From assembly GCF_002902525.1 (NCBI RefSeq), contig NZ_PPQZ01000029.1, forward strand, positions 1 to 39,437: DNA of 39,437 nucleotides, written 5' to 3'. The DNA is from Mammaliicoccus stepanovicii. GTDB taxonomy: Bacteria > Bacillota > Bacilli > Staphylococcales > Staphylococcaceae. Shown here piece by piece: positions 27,721-37,128 of this stretch (the stretch's first letter is position 1; the number at the start of each line of letters is the position of its first letter). A program made the position numbers and the translations under genes. The notes under the pieces are model-generated. The model was not told the origin of the DNA. It did not search any database and saw only the letters and a program-made list of their open reading frames with translations.

Positions 27721-28383
27721 TTATTTATTACCTTTTTTAATTGAAGTTGTAAGTTTTACTAAACCTTTTTTAGGACCTGGCACGTTACCTTTAACTAAGA
27801 TTACGTTGTTTTCAGTATCTACTTTAACAACTTCTAAGTTTTGCATAGTAACTGTGTTTCCGCCCATACGGCCTGGTAATTCTTTACCTTTAAATACTTT
27901 AGAAGCATCAGAAGCCATACCCATTGAACCTGAACCTCTATGGTAACGAGAACCGTGACTCATTGGTCCACGTGAGAAACCGTGGCGTTTAATTGAGCCT
28001 TGGAAACCTTTACCTTTAGAAACGCCTGTTGCATCAATAATGTCTCCTGCTTTGAAAGTATCTACAGTGACTTCTTGACCTACCTCGTATGCTGAAACAT
28101 CAATGTTTCTGAATTCACGAGTGAAGCGCTTAGGTGCTGCACCAGCTTTTTTAGCATGGCCTTCAGCTGCTTTAGTTGCATATTTGTTAGATTTACGATC
28201 TTTTTTATATGCTTTTTTGTCTTCAAATCCGATTTGAACAGCGTTATAGCCGTCTACTTCTTCAGATTTAGTTTGTAATACTACGTTTTGACTTGCTTCT
28301 ACTACAGTTACTGGTATTAATTCACCATTTTCTGCGAATACTTGAGTCATTCCAATTTTTCTTCCTAAGATTCCTTTGGTCAT
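27721..28383 (-). CDS. rplC: 50S ribosomal protein L3
   Basis: 220 residues. [20 protein letters not shown] at the start, and the extension near the peptidyl-transferase centre with [20 protein letters not shown], where linezolid- and tiamulin-associated changes occur in staphylococci; residues [10 protein letters not shown] look usual. ATG at 28383 follows AGGAGGTG by nine bases; an earlier in-frame ATG lacks a site. 31 bases behind rpsJ. Confidence 0.97.
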   Translation of the reverse strand: MTKGILGRKIGMTQVFAENGELIPVTVVEASQNVVLQTKSEEVDGYNAVQIGFEDKKAYKKDRKSNKYATKAAEGHAKKAGAAPKRFTREFRNIDVSAYEVGQEVTVDTFKAGDIIDATGVSKGKGFQGSIKRHGFSRGPMSHGSRYHRGSGSMGMASDASKVFKGKELPGRMGGNTVTMQNLEVVKVDTENNVILVKGNVPGPKKGLVKLTTSIKKGNK

Positions 28384-28414
28384 CGAAAGTCGCACCTCCT
28401 GTTATTTTAATGAA

Positions 28415-28723
28415 TTATAATTTGATTTCGATGTCTACACCAGATGGTAAGTTTAAGCCCATAAGAGCATCAACTGTTTTAGGTGTAGGGTTAAGAATGT
28501 CGATTAAACGTTTATGCGTACGTTGTTCGAATTGTTCACGAGAATCTTTGTACTTGTGAGTGGCACGGATTACTGTATAAACTGATTTCTCAGTTGGTAA
28601 CGGAATCGGACCAGACACTTGAGCTCCTGAACGTTTAGCTGTTTCAACAATTTTTTCTGCTGATTGATCGATCATACGGTGATCATACGCTTTTAAACGG
28701 ATACGAATTTTTTGTTTTGCCAT
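28415..28723 (-). CDS. rpsJ: 30S ribosomal protein S10 (NusE)
   Basis: 102 residues. [40 protein letters not shown] and [20 protein letters not shown] 30S head protein, which also acts as NusE in transcription antitermination and coupling to NusG. The long flexible loop with [20 protein letters not shown] is intact. ATG with AAGGAGGG upstream. First gene of the S10 operon, transcribed from one or both promoters at 28859-28963. Confidence 0.98.
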   Translation of the reverse strand: MAKQKIRIRLKAYDHRMIDQSAEKIVETAKRSGAQVSGPIPLPTEKSVYTVIRATHKYKDSREQFEQRTHKRLIDILNPTPKTVDALMGLNLPSGVDIEIKL

Positions 28724-28782
28724 AATTTTCCCTCCTTGTTCGTCTACTTTATAGTGATAGACTTCTCCACGAAAACTCTCTT

Positions 28783-28814
28783 ACACACCGCCATGGCAAA
28801 GCGGCCGGGTGTGT
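28783..28814 (-). other. Hairpin in the rpsJ leader
   Basis: ACACACC (28783-28789) / GGTGTGT (28808-28814) with an internal GC-rich part in the loop. It lies about 60 bases upstream of the rpsJ start, without a T run. Candidate control element for the S10 operon. Confidence 0.55.
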
Positions 28815-28858
28815 CAGTAACCTCTCGCTTCATCGCTTCTTAAAGTCCAACATTAGAT

Positions 28859-28887
28859 ATGATACACGATTTCTCGCCATTACGCAA
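28859..28887 (-). promoter_or_regulatory. Downstream promoter P2 of the S10 operon
   Basis: Minus strand TTGCGT (28882-28887), 17 nt, TATCAT (28859-28864). Less close to consensus than the upstream promoter but correctly spaced. Confidence 0.55.
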
Positions 28888-28934
28888 TAGATAATCATAT
28901 ATTTCTCTAATTTCTATCTAACACATACCAAAGT

Positions 28935-28963
28935 ATTATAACGAAATTTTGTTTGTTTTTCAA
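28935..28963 (-). promoter_or_regulatory. Upstream promoter P1 of the S10 operon
   Basis: Minus strand TTGAAA (28958-28963), exactly 17 nt, TATAAT (28935-28940). Transcription would start near 28928, giving a leader of about 200 nt before rpsJ. Confidence 0.75.
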
Positions 28964-29038
28964 TAGATATTTAAAAATAGATAAATTGTAATCTAAATGA
29001 TATAATGTAGAATGAATTTTTTAACAGGTGGTGAAATC

Positions 29039-29413
29039 ATGAAAAGAGGAATTAAGACTGTATTGCTTGTTCTTTCTATTATATTATTAATTTCAGAACT
29101 TTTATTAGCAATTCCCTTTATAGGTGGCAGTATTGTGCTATCTACCGGATATAATGCTCTTGTTTTAAATGGTACACTTTATTTCATTTCTACTATTATA
29201 TTATTAATTGATAACCAAAATACCGTTAAAGTCATTTTTATCATACCGTTGATTGGTCTAATAGCTAGTTTCGTTGCAATCATTCCTGTAATTGGTTGGA
29301 TATTACACATTGTAATGGTAGTGCTCATGATTATTTTCTTATTTACTATTATTATTGCACCTGTATATATTCCATCTAAATATTACAAAACAACTTATAA
29401 AAACTATAAATAG
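29039..29413 (+). CDS. Small membrane protein, four predicted segments
   Basis: About 124 residues, very hydrophobic, with four predicted membrane segments (at about 6-28, 37-55, 62-84 and 88-110) and a short basic Tyr/Lys tail (PSKYYKTTYKNYK). ATG at 29039 behind GGTGGTGA; an earlier in-frame ATG at 29012 lacks a site. TATAAT at 29001-29006 may be its -10, without a good -35. I recognise no family. It is transcribed away from the S10 operon and ends at a shared bidirectional terminator. Confidence 0.7.
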   Translation: MKRGIKTVLLVLSIILLISELLLAIPFIGGSIVLSTGYNALVLNGTLYFISTIILLIDNQNTVKVIFIIPLIGLIASFVAIIPVIGWILHIVMVVLMIIFLFTIIIAPVYIPSKYYKTTYKNYK

Positions 29414-29434
29414 CTTAATCTTACTGTTATTAAG

Positions 29435-29470
29435 AAAAGCAACCCAAATAAATTTTTGGGTTGCTTTTTA
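29435..29470. terminator. Bidirectional terminator between convergent genes
   Basis: A 14-bp stem AAAAGCAACCCAAA (29435-29448) / TTTGGGTTGCTTTT (29455-29468), with T runs on the plus side and on the minus side. It serves the small membrane protein gene and pbuG. Confidence 0.85.
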
Positions 29471-29485
29471 TTTTTGATATATGTT

Positions 29486-30820
29486 TTAACCATGTACGAA
29501 TATAAAGTAAGCAACGAACACTACAAATAAACCATACATAATTGGATGAACTTCTTTATGTCTTTTAGCTACGATCATCGTGATTGGATAGAATATAAAT
29601 CCACATGCGATACCTGTTGCTATTGAATAAGTTAGTGGCATCATAATCATTGTTAAGAATGCTGGTACAGCAATTTCGAATTTTTGCCAATCGATCTTAC
29701 CTAAATTACTTACCATTAATACACCTACTATAACGAGTGCTGGTGCAGTTACAGCACTTGTTACTACTGCCATAAGTGGTGAAAATAATAAAGCCGCTAG
29801 GAAACAAATACCTGTAATAACACTTGCAAATCCTGTTCGCGCTCCAACTGCTACACCAGCACTTGATTCGATATAACTAGTTGTTGTCGATGTTCCGAAT
29901 ATCGCACCTACAATTGTTGCTAAAGAATCTGAGAACAATGCTTTCCCTGCTCTTGGTAATTTATTATCCTTCATCAATCCTGCTTGATTTGCGACAGCTA
30001 CTAAAGTTCCAGCTGTATCAAAGAAGTCGATAAACAAGAATGTTAAGACAACAATTAAAAATTGTACATTCAATATAGTAGATAAATCTCCAAATGCCTC
30101 AAATGCAGCACCGAAAGTTGGTGCTACGCTTGGTACTTTACCAATGATGCTATCAGGCATTGAAATTAATCCTGTCACTAATCCAGCTATCGCAGTTACT
30201 ACCATACCTATAAATATTGCACCTGGCAATTTCTTAGCCATGAGAATAATTGTGATGATAATACCAAATACTGCTAACAGTACTTCTGGGTCATGAATTG
30301 TACCTAAAGTCACTAAAGTCGAATCTTCATTCTTTACGATACCCGAGCCTTGTAAACCTACAAATGTTATAAATAATCCTATCCCAGCTGATACAGCCAT
30401 CTTTAATTCAAAAGGAATCGCATTTATAATTACTTCCCGTAAACCACTTATCGTCAATACTGCAAAAATCAACCCGGAAAATAAAACACCAGTTAATCCT
30501 GTTTGCCATGGAATACCCATTGTTAATACTACAGTGAACGCAAAGAAAGCATTTAGTCCCATTCCTGGTGCTAGTGCAATTGGATATTTAGCTATTAATC
30601 CCATAAACAAACAACCTACAAGTGCGGCTAATGCTGTTGCAACGAATACCGCACCTTGATCCATTCTCATGGAATCAGGTATTCCTTTAACACTTGCTAA
30701 ACTTAACATAGCAGGGTTAACTGCTAATATGTATGCCATTGAAAGGAAAGTTGTTAACCCACCTAAAATTTCTCTTTTATAATTTGTACCTAACTCATCA
30801 AACTTAAAGTAACGTTTCAT
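29486..30820 (-). CDS. pbuG: NCS2-family guanine/hypoxanthine permease
   Basis: 444 residues, about 12-14 membrane segments. It belongs to the AzgA-like branch of nucleobase:cation symporters: YILAVNPAMLSLASVKGIP near the start, APGMGLNAFFAFTVVL, the conserved acidic FIDFFDTAGTLVAVA, and SYIESSAGVAVGARTGFAS. B. subtilis PbuG/PbuO transport guanine and hypoxanthine; the same is inferred here. ATG with AAGGAG upstream, a short leader of about 25 nt, a clear SigA promoter, and two PurR-box-like sites directly upstream. There is no room for a guanine riboswitch. Confidence 0.9.
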   Translation of the reverse strand: MKRYFKFDELGTNYKREILGGLTTFLSMAYILAVNPAMLSLASVKGIPDSMRMDQGAVFVATALAALVGCLFMGLIAKYPIALAPGMGLNAFFAFTVVLTMGIPWQTGLTGVLFSGLIFAVLTISGLREVIINAIPFELKMAVSAGIGLFITFVGLQGSGIVKNEDSTLVTLGTIHDPEVLLAVFGIIITIILMAKKLPGAIFIGMVVTAIAGLVTGLISMPDSIIGKVPSVAPTFGAAFEAFGDLSTILNVQFLIVVLTFLFIDFFDTAGTLVAVANQAGLMKDNKLPRAGKALFSDSLATIVGAIFGTSTTTSYIESSAGVAVGARTGFASVITGICFLAALLFSPLMAVVTSAVTAPALVIVGVLMVSNLGKIDWQKFEIAVPAFLTMIMMPLTYSIATGIACGFIFYPITMIVAKRHKEVHPIMYGLFVVFVAYFIFVHG

Positions 30821-30853
30821 CTTAAGTCTCCTTTATTAATTTCAACACTGTAC

Positions 30854-30930
30854 ATTGTATTACTCAGAGTCCTAAAAATCAACACTTTTTACGAACATTT
30901 TTAATTGCCATTCGTCTTATGTTCGTATTT
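30854..30930 (-). promoter_or_regulatory. pbuG promoter with paired PurR-box-like sites
   Basis: Promoter TTGATT (30877-30882), 17 nt, TACAAT (30854-30859). Directly upstream are TACGAACAT (30890-30898) and ATGTTCGTA (30919-30927), an inverted pair with the CGAAC core of PurR boxes. Taken as 13-mers they are 18 bp apart, close to the 16-17 of B. subtilis. Confidence 0.65.
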
Positions 30931-30946
30931 TTATATTTCTAAATAA

Positions 30947-30985
30947 AAAATACCTCCTTAAATCGCGACTTTAAGGAGGTATTTT
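30947..30985 (-). terminator. Terminator of topB
   Basis: A perfect 16-bp stem, arms 30947-30962 and 30970-30985, followed on the minus strand by TTTTTATTTAG. One arm contains AAGGAGGT, the complement of the 16S anti-SD tail. It lies 16 bases past topB. Confidence 0.88.
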
Positions 30986-31000
30986 AGTTAAATTATTATT

Positions 31001-33136
31001 TTATAACTTTAATCCTTTTAATGCATCTTTAAATGGATTATTTTCCACTTCATCGTTTTGCATATATTTCTTCATTTCTTTCTTGCCTATTTTACCGGTT
31101 TTTCTATTTTTAAGTCTTTCATCCATATGTGCTTGTGTTTCTGTATGTCCACAAACACATCTATAAGTTGCATTCTTACCAGTACCATACAATGTTAGTT
31201 TTTTCTTACAGTTTGGACATCTCGCATTGGTTTGTCTTTGTTGATTCTTCTTCGTCTTACATGTTGGATCTTGGCAAACAAGCATTTGGCCATTTTTTGT
31301 TTTTACTTTTAGCATAAATTTGCCACAAGTTGGACATTCAGTTGTAGTTATATTGTCATGTTTAAATTTATCATCACTATTTTTAATATCACTTATTATT
31401 TCTTTAGTAAAGTCACGCATTTCTTTAATAAATTGTTCTTTTTGATATTGGCCTTTTTCTATTTGAGTTAGTTTCATTTCCCATTTAGCAGTAAGTTCTG
31501 GTGACGTTAACTGTTTAGGCGCTAAATTTAGTAATTGTTTGCCTTTAGGTGTTGTTTTTATTTTACCTTGTACCGCTTCAATCACATTTGAACTATACAA
31601 CTTTTCAATAATATCAGCTCTAGTTGCTACAGTTCCAATTCCACCAGTTTCATTTAATGTTTGTGACATTTTCTTATCTGATAGTTTGAAAAATCTTTGT
31701 GGTGATTCCATTGCTTTAAGCAGTGTTCCTTCATTGAAATAAGCAGGTGGTTCTGTATCTTTACTTATTATATTCACTCTTTGTATCGAGACTTGCTCAT
31801 TCTCTTTAAACGGCAACGCTTTTACAACAGTTTGTTCTTGATGAATTGCTTTAAACCCTAAATCAGTTGCCACTTCTTGGACAAGTTTAAATGTTTCACC
31901 TTCTGCTTGGATTTCCACTGTCGTTTCTTCATATTGATACGGCGGTAGAAGCACTTCTAAAAATCTTTCAGCAACGAGCATGTAAATATATTTTTCTCGC
32001 GATGACAGTTGTTCCATATTAGGTCTTACTTCTGTTGGAACAATAGCATGGTGATCAGAAACCTTTTGGTTATCTACAAAATGTTTACCTGCTCGAATTT
32101 CTTTTTTCAATAGTGGTACTGAGTGTGATTTTAAAGGTGTCGCACTTAAAGAAGATACTCTTTCTTTTAAAGAAGATATCATATCTGTTGTAAGATAATT
32201 TGAATCTGTTCTAGGATATGTTAATACTTTATGTTGCTCATATAATGACTGCATTGTATTTAGTGTTTCTTTAGCACTCATTTTATAACGTTGATAAGCA
32301 GTTTGTTGTAAACTCGTTAAATCATATAATTTTTGTGGATATTTTGTTTTTTTCTTTTTAACAATCCGACTTATTGTGCCTTTTTTATTATTTAATTTAT
32401 CCTTTATTGATTCTAACCGCTGTAAATCAAATATCTTATCACCTTGAGCTGTTGTCCATTTAAATTTGTATCCTTCTACATCAATGTCCATTTGATAATA
32501 TTTTTCTGGTTTAAACGACTGTATTTCGTCTTGTCTCATCTGTACAAGATTTAATGTTGGTGTTTGTACTCTACCACAAGATAATTGAGCATCATATTTT
32601 GTCGTTAAAGCTCTTGTTGCATTTATACCTACAATCCAGTCTGCTTCACTTCTACATAAAGCTGCTTTATATAAATTCTCATATGCTTTGCCACTTTTTA
32701 AATTTTTAAATCCATCTCTGATTGCTTTTTCTGTTACTGAGCTAATCCACAAACGTTTTAAAGGTTTTTTAATTCTCGCTTTTTCGATAATCAACCGTGC
32801 GACAAGTTCCCCTTCTCTACCGGCATCAGTTGCAATAATGATGGATTTAACATCATCTCGTTTCATTAAATGCTGTACCGTATTATATTGGCTTCTCGTT
32901 TTTTTAATAACGACATGTTTCATATGTTCTGGAATTATCGGTAAAACATTTAAATCCCATTCTTTAAATTTTTTATCATATTCTTCAGGTGTTGCGTTTG
33001 TAACTAAATGACCTAATGCCCAAGTAACTATATATTGTTTGTTCTCAAAATAACCCTTCTTCTGATCATGAATGCCAAGTGCCTTTGCAATGTCACGTCC
33101 TACTGATGGTTTTTCTGCAAGAATTAATTCTTTCAT
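31001..33136 (-). CDS. topB: DNA topoisomerase III
   Basis: 711 residues, type IA topoisomerase of the Firmicute TopB kind, which decatenates and removes hemicatenanes. The toprim domain (1-140) has the nucleotide/metal motif DAGREGE (104-110). The catalytic Tyr is Tyr307 in [18 protein letters not shown] and [15 protein letters not shown] follow. The C-terminus carries two zinc-ribbon-like cysteine clusters (CPTC...C...C and CPNC...CVC). Start ATG behind GGGTGAAAT. No partner gene is adjacent; it ends at a strong terminator before pbuG. Confidence 0.95.
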   Translation of the reverse strand: MKELILAEKPSVGRDIAKALGIHDQKKGYFENKQYIVTWALGHLVTNATPEEYDKKFKEWDLNVLPIIPEHMKHVVIKKTRSQYNTVQHLMKRDDVKSIIIATDAGREGELVARLIIEKARIKKPLKRLWISSVTEKAIRDGFKNLKSGKAYENLYKAALCRSEADWIVGINATRALTTKYDAQLSCGRVQTPTLNLVQMRQDEIQSFKPEKYYQMDIDVEGYKFKWTTAQGDKIFDLQRLESIKDKLNNKKGTISRIVKKKKTKYPQKLYDLTSLQQTAYQRYKMSAKETLNTMQSLYEQHKVLTYPRTDSNYLTTDMISSLKERVSSLSATPLKSHSVPLLKKEIRAGKHFVDNQKVSDHHAIVPTEVRPNMEQLSSREKYIYMLVAERFLEVLLPPYQYEETTVEIQAEGETFKLVQEVATDLGFKAIHQEQTVVKALPFKENEQVSIQRVNIISKDTEPPAYFNEGTLLKAMESPQRFFKLSDKKMSQTLNETGGIGTVATRADIIEKLYSSNVIEAVQGKIKTTPKGKQLLNLAPKQLTSPELTAKWEMKLTQIEKGQYQKEQFIKEMRDFTKEIISDIKNSDDKFKHDNITTTECPTCGKFMLKVKTKNGQMLVCQDPTCKTKKNQQRQTNARCPNCKKKLTLYGTGKNATYRCVCGHTETQAHMDERLKNRKTGKIGKKEMKKYMQNDEVENNPFKDALKGLKL

Positions 33137-33276
33137 TTCATTTCACCCATTCTTTTTTCATTCGAATCATTATAACACGAATAATTATTGTTCTAAAGTT
33201 ATGTAAAACTTTTATAAAAGTTCATTTAATCGTATAATAGAGTAAATAATCGATCAAAATTGAAGGAGTGACTGTC

Positions 33277-34143
33277 ATGAATATACTGCCACTTAAAGAT
33301 ATCGATACTGTTGCAACTTATCTAAAGAAGATGAATAGCGAAAACACGAATTACGTAGAGTATATACCTCATGATCTAGAAGAAATTAAATTAAAGCTTC
33401 AACAAAACTTCTCTGACCAAAATTTTTATTATGTTCAAGATGACAATCAGATTGTTGCTGCGTTAGGTTTTGAATACGTAGATAACGAAACAGTAAATGT
33501 ATGGGGGCCAATCGTTAACGATACTTCTGAAGCAGTTTTGAATGAAGTGAAAGTTATATGGACGAAACTATTAAATAATCATCCTAATGTAAAGTATTGT
33601 CACATCTCTCTACATAAAGAACATGTCCTAAATAATAGTAAGCTAAAGACGTTACATGCTGGATATGTCGAAACGAGATATACATTAGAAATACATCATA
33701 CACCACATAAAGTAGATAATCAGAATCAAATGATTAAATATAGTAAACCCTACTTTTATTCATTTGATAAACTACATTCTAAAAACTTCAAAAACAGTGA
33801 CTTAAATTCAGTAGATATCGTATCATCACTAAATGACGACCATGCACTGTATTTGTATATCGCTGAGGGATTAGTTAAAGGGTACATTTATTTATCTATC
33901 GATACACCATTACAATTAGCGACAATACCTTACTTAGCTTCACATAAAGATTACCGAAAGCAAGGCATCGCTTTCCAAATGATACATTACGCAACGACAG
34001 AAGCATTCAAACATGACAATGTTAAAACTGTTCGCATACATGTGAACAATAAAAAGCACGAACAAATTCAATTGTTATACGAAAAAGTTGGATTCGAAAT
34101 TGTTAATGAAACTCATCATTTTAAATATGTCAGGACTGATTAA
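33277..34143 (+). CDS. Two-domain GNAT-family acetyltransferase
   Basis: 288 residues. The C-terminal half is a clear GNAT domain: LVKGYIYLSIDTPLQLATI, motif A YRKQGIAFQMIHYATTEAF, and VNNKKHEQIQLLYEKVGFE. The N-terminal half (about 1-140) resembles a second, degenerate GNAT-like fold without a clear CoA loop. Such tandem proteins are common in staphylococci with unknown acceptors. ATG at 33277 is eight bases behind GGAG; a GTG at 33268 overlaps that site. TATAAT at 33233-33238 gives a probable -10. Followed by a strong terminator. Confidence 0.8.
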   Translation: MNILPLKDIDTVATYLKKMNSENTNYVEYIPHDLEEIKLKLQQNFSDQNFYYVQDDNQIVAALGFEYVDNETVNVWGPIVNDTSEAVLNEVKVIWTKLLNNHPNVKYCHISLHKEHVLNNSKLKTLHAGYVETRYTLEIHHTPHKVDNQNQMIKYSKPYFYSFDKLHSKNFKNSDLNSVDIVSSLNDDHALYLYIAEGLVKGYIYLSIDTPLQLATIPYLASHKDYRKQGIAFQMIHYATTEAFKHDNVKTVRIHVNNKKHEQIQLLYEKVGFEIVNETHHFKYVRTD

Positions 34144-34171
34144 AGGGCCTTCCTTTGTAATAAATATATTC

Positions 34172-34220
34172 AAAAAGCACATTAAGATTAGAATAAAAAT
34201 AATCTTAATGTGCTTTTTTT
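34172..34220 (+). terminator. Strong terminator after the two-domain GNAT gene
   Basis: A perfect 19-bp stem, arms 34172-34190 and 34200-34218, followed by a T run. The next 135 bases to glcU hold its promoter. Confidence 0.88.
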
Positions 34221-34297
34221 ATTCTAATTTTAGTATAATTTATGCTTTAATTGTCTTGCAGACTTTTTAAACAATCTCATTTTTAAATTTCTGGCTT

Positions 34298-34323
34298 GTT
34301 TTGTATGTTAATCAAATGGGTAA
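34298..34323 (+). promoter_or_regulatory. SigB-like promoter of glcU-gdh
   Basis: GTTTTG (34298-34303), 14 nt, GGGTAA (34318-34323). This fits the general-stress SigB pattern GTTTWW-N12-15-GGGWAW with one mismatch. No good SigA promoter is seen nearby. Transcription would start near 34331. Confidence 0.5.
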
Positions 34324-34356
34324 AGTAGTCTGTAAAATAATTAGAGAAAGCGAGTA

Positions 34357-35220
34357 ATGCATATGGAATATTTAATCGTTCTGCTGCCAGCAATATTCTG
34401 GGGGAGCGTTGTTTTAATTAATGTAAAAGTCGGTGGTGGTCCTTACAATCAAATTCTAGGGACAACTATCGGTGCGTTTATAATTGGTATTCTCCTATTT
34501 ATTTTTGGGGATGTTCAATTTACAGTTAGTACAATCATTATAGGTATGATTTCGGGTGCTTTCTGGGCACTTGGTCAAGGGTTCCAATTAAGAAGTGTTG
34601 ATTTAATTGGTGTATCTTTGACTATGCCTATCTCAACTGGTCTACAGTTATTAGGTACTACACTGTTTAGTGCAGCCTTCTTAGGAGAATGGTCAACTGG
34701 AACACAAGTTACACTTGGACTTACAGGGCTAGTGTTGCTTATTATCGGTGTTATCTTTACTTCTGTTCAGAAAAAGAGTTCAGGTGGTAATAGTAATACT
34801 AAAAAACTTGCACAAGCTATTCCAATTTTACTCATTTCAACTGTAGGATATGTCGTTTACGTTGTTATTGGCCAACTATTTGGCGTTGAAGGATGGGATG
34901 CATTATTCCCTCAATCAATAGGTATGGTTATTGGTGGTATTATACTGTCATTCAAACATAAACCTTCTATTAAATACACAACTGTAAATATTCTTCCAGG
35001 TATCGTATGGGCATTAGGTAATATGTTCTTATTTATCTCTCAACCAAAAGTTGGTGTCGGAACAAGTTTCTCATTCTCACAAATGTTAGTTATCGTTTCT
35101 ACACTAGGTGGTATATTCCTACTCGGTGAACAAAAAACAAAACGTCAAATGACATTTATTTGGATTGGAATCGTACTTATTATCATTGCAGCATTCATAA
35201 TTGGTGCAGCAAAAGGATAA
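34357..35220 (+). CDS. glcU: Glucose uptake protein GlcU (GRP family)
   Basis: 287 residues with ten predicted membrane segments, a drug/metabolite-transporter-type fold. [43 protein letters not shown] and [21 protein letters not shown] are the glucose/ribose porter signatures. Homologues in S. xylosus and B. subtilis take up glucose without phosphorylation, by proton symport. The next gene, 30 bases on, oxidises glucose, so the pair forms a non-PTS glucose route. The start is ATG at 34357 or 34363; the site GCGAG is weak. A SigB-like promoter precedes it. Confidence 0.9.
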   Translation: MHMEYLIVLLPAIFWGSVVLINVKVGGGPYNQILGTTIGAFIIGILLFIFGDVQFTVSTIIIGMISGAFWALGQGFQLRSVDLIGVSLTMPISTGLQLLGTTLFSAAFLGEWSTGTQVTLGLTGLVLLIIGVIFTSVQKKSSGGNSNTKKLAQAIPILLISTVGYVVYVVIGQLFGVEGWDALFPQSIGMVIGGIILSFKHKPSIKYTTVNILPGIVWALGNMFLFISQPKVGVGTSFSFSQMLVIVSTLGGIFLLGEQKTKRQMTFIWIGIVLIIIAAFIIGAAKG

Positions 35221-35250
35221 TACAAATACAAACGATTGGAAGTGTTTATT

Positions 35251-36036
35251 ATGTATAAAGATTTAAAAGATAAAGTCGTGATTATAACAGGCGGTAATAG
35301 TGGTATAGGCAAAGCAACATCAGAACGATTTGGTAAAGAAGGTTCTAAAGTTGTCATTAATTATTTAGATCATGAAGAAGAAGCAGAAGCAATTGTTCAA
35401 TCAATTAAAGATTCTGGTAGCGATGCAATTGCCGTGCAAGGAGATGTTTCGAAAGAAGAAGATATCATGAATTTAATTCAAAAAGCACACGAAGCATTTG
35501 GACGAATTGATATCATGATAAATAATGCAGGATTCGAAAAACCAATTCCAACGCACAAAACAAGTCTTGAAGATTGGTCAAAAGTAATTGATATCAATTT
35601 AACTGGTGCATTCTTAGGAAGTAGAGAAGCGGTTAAGTATTTCTTAGACCAAGGTATTAAAGGTCAAATTATTAATACAGCAAGTGTTCACGATGTTATT
35701 CCTTGGCCAAATTATGTAAATTACGCTGCAAGTAAAGGCGGCTTAAAATTAATGATGGAAACGATGTCTATGGAATATGGTAAATACGGTATTAGAATTA
35801 ATAACGTTTCCCCAGGTGCTATTGTAACAGAACATACACGCGAAAAATTCTCTGATCCAACTACAAGAGATGAAACGTTAGAAATGATTCCATTAAATGA
35901 AATTGGTGAAGCAGATCAAGTAGCAAACATTAATGTATTCTTAGCTTCAGAAGAAGCAAGTTACATCCACGGTACAACTATTTACGTTGATGGTGGTATG
36001 ACAAACTATCCTGCTTTTATGGGTGGTAAAGGTTAA
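35251..36036 (+). CDS. gdh: Glucose 1-dehydrogenase (SDR family)
   Basis: 261 residues, exactly the size of the Bacillus enzyme. NAD(P)-dependent oxidation of beta-D-glucose to gluconolactone. Cofactor loop TGGNSGIG, NNAG in IMINNAGFEKPIP, catalytic Ser in TASVHDVIPWPNYVNYAASK with the Tyr-x3-Lys pair, and C-terminus IYVDGGMTNYPAFMGGKG. The ATG at 35251 is six bases after GGAAGTG; the frame extends upstream to TTG at 35236 without a site. Coupled with glcU, likely under the same stress-type promoter. Confidence 0.93.
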   Translation: MYKDLKDKVVIITGGNSGIGKATSERFGKEGSKVVINYLDHEEEAEAIVQSIKDSGSDAIAVQGDVSKEEDIMNLIQKAHEAFGRIDIMINNAGFEKPIPTHKTSLEDWSKVIDINLTGAFLGSREAVKYFLDQGIKGQIINTASVHDVIPWPNYVNYAASKGGLKLMMETMSMEYGKYGIRINNVSPGAIVTEHTREKFSDPTTRDETLEMIPLNEIGEADQVANINVFLASEEASYIHGTTIYVDGGMTNYPAFMGGKG

Positions 36037-36069
36037 TTATAAGCAACTAAACATTTCTAGTTATAAATA

Positions 36070-36110
36070 AAAAGTCACGCCATGTTACATTATGGCGTGA
36101 CTTTTATTTA
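36070..36110. terminator. Bidirectional terminator after gdh
   Basis: A 14-bp stem AAAAGTCACGCCAT (36070-36083) / ATGGCGTGACTTTT (36092-36105) with T-rich tails on both sides, between convergent gdh and the AEC transporter gene. Confidence 0.85.
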
Positions 36111-36112
36111 TG

Positions 36113-37024
36113 TTAAACGAAAAATAATTGGAATAAATATAGTATAACAATAGATATCACAATACTTATATTTGTCGTCATACCTATTATAGGTAATGTC
36201 TTATATTTAAATGTTATCGCATACGATAAGACAGACACACCTACCGGAAGTAACCAAGCTAATAATAATGAAGTTTTGATCATAGGATCATCAACTGGTA
36301 AGAAGAAGTAAACTAATAATCCCATAAATAATCCAAAACCATAATGAAATAATAAGTACTTAATAACAATCGGTAAATAAGCTTTTTCAATTTTAAAGTT
36401 TAAAAATAATCCTAATAGAATCATTGATAGTGGTAAATTGGCTTGAGAAATAATATCAAAGAAGTCAATTGCTTTTCCTGGTATTTTGATTGACATTATA
36501 TTAAGAATAAACATAATCATATAAGTCATTAACGGTACTGTCGTAATCAACTTCAATCCCATTTTCTTAAAATCAAACTGGTCACCAGCTTCATTAAAGT
36601 AACTACCAACAAAATATGTTACTCCAAACATTATTATCGCAGTACCAATATCAATCATTCCAAAGTATAATAGCCCTGTTTCTGGCCAAATCTTAGAGAC
36701 AAGAGGATATGCAAATAGTCCTATATTCACAGAAGCGGCCATCATTCCGACTGTTCCTCTAACTTGATTATTATAATTTTTCTTGAACAACCATATTATG
36801 AAAACTTTCGCAATTACACCATAAAGCAACATTAGAATAGGTAACCATCCTAATGATAAATCTAAATTGGTACCATTTAAATTTACAATAACTAATGATG
36901 GTAACGTTACGTTCAACACAAGTGTGGCAAGTACATTTCCATCTGATGCCTTAAAAAACTTTAATTTTTTTAGTATGTAGCCCAGTGCAATTAATAATAT
37001 AATCATTGCAAAATTTTCATTCAT
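36113..37024 (-). CDS. AEC-family (auxin efflux carrier-like) transporter
   Basis: 303 residues with about ten membrane segments in two five-helix halves. Family segments visible: ILLIALGYILKKLKFF, the LNVTLPSLVIVNLNG crossover at the end of the first half, LPLSMILLGLFLNF in the second. Bacterial members export or import malate, malonate or other organic anions; the substrate here is unknown. ATG at 37024 follows GAAGTGAT; the frame extends 21 codons upstream without a site. A single gene, bounded by a terminator and by the deacylase gene upstream. Confidence 0.85.
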   Translation of the reverse strand: MNENFAMIILLIALGYILKKLKFFKASDGNVLATLVLNVTLPSLVIVNLNGTNLDLSLGWLPILMLLYGVIAKVFIIWLFKKNYNNQVRGTVGMMAASVNIGLFAYPLVSKIWPETGLLYFGMIDIGTAIIMFGVTYFVGSYFNEAGDQFDFKKMGLKLITTVPLMTYMIMFILNIMSIKIPGKAIDFFDIISQANLPLSMILLGLFLNFKIEKAYLPIVIKYLLFHYGFGLFMGLLVYFFLPVDDPMIKTSLLLAWLLPVGVSVLSYAITFKYKTLPIIGMTTNISIVISIVILYLFQLFFV

Positions 37025-37128
37025 TCTATCACTTCTCTCATTGAAATCACATCTATATATATTAACAATTGTTTTTATTACTTGCACAGTTTTTGTTTGA
37101 AATTATTATTAATTATACTAAAATAAGT

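Noticed and set aside
30821-30853. Guanine riboswitch before pbuG
   Set aside because: Only about 25 nt of leader between the promoter and the start, so there is no room for an aptamer.
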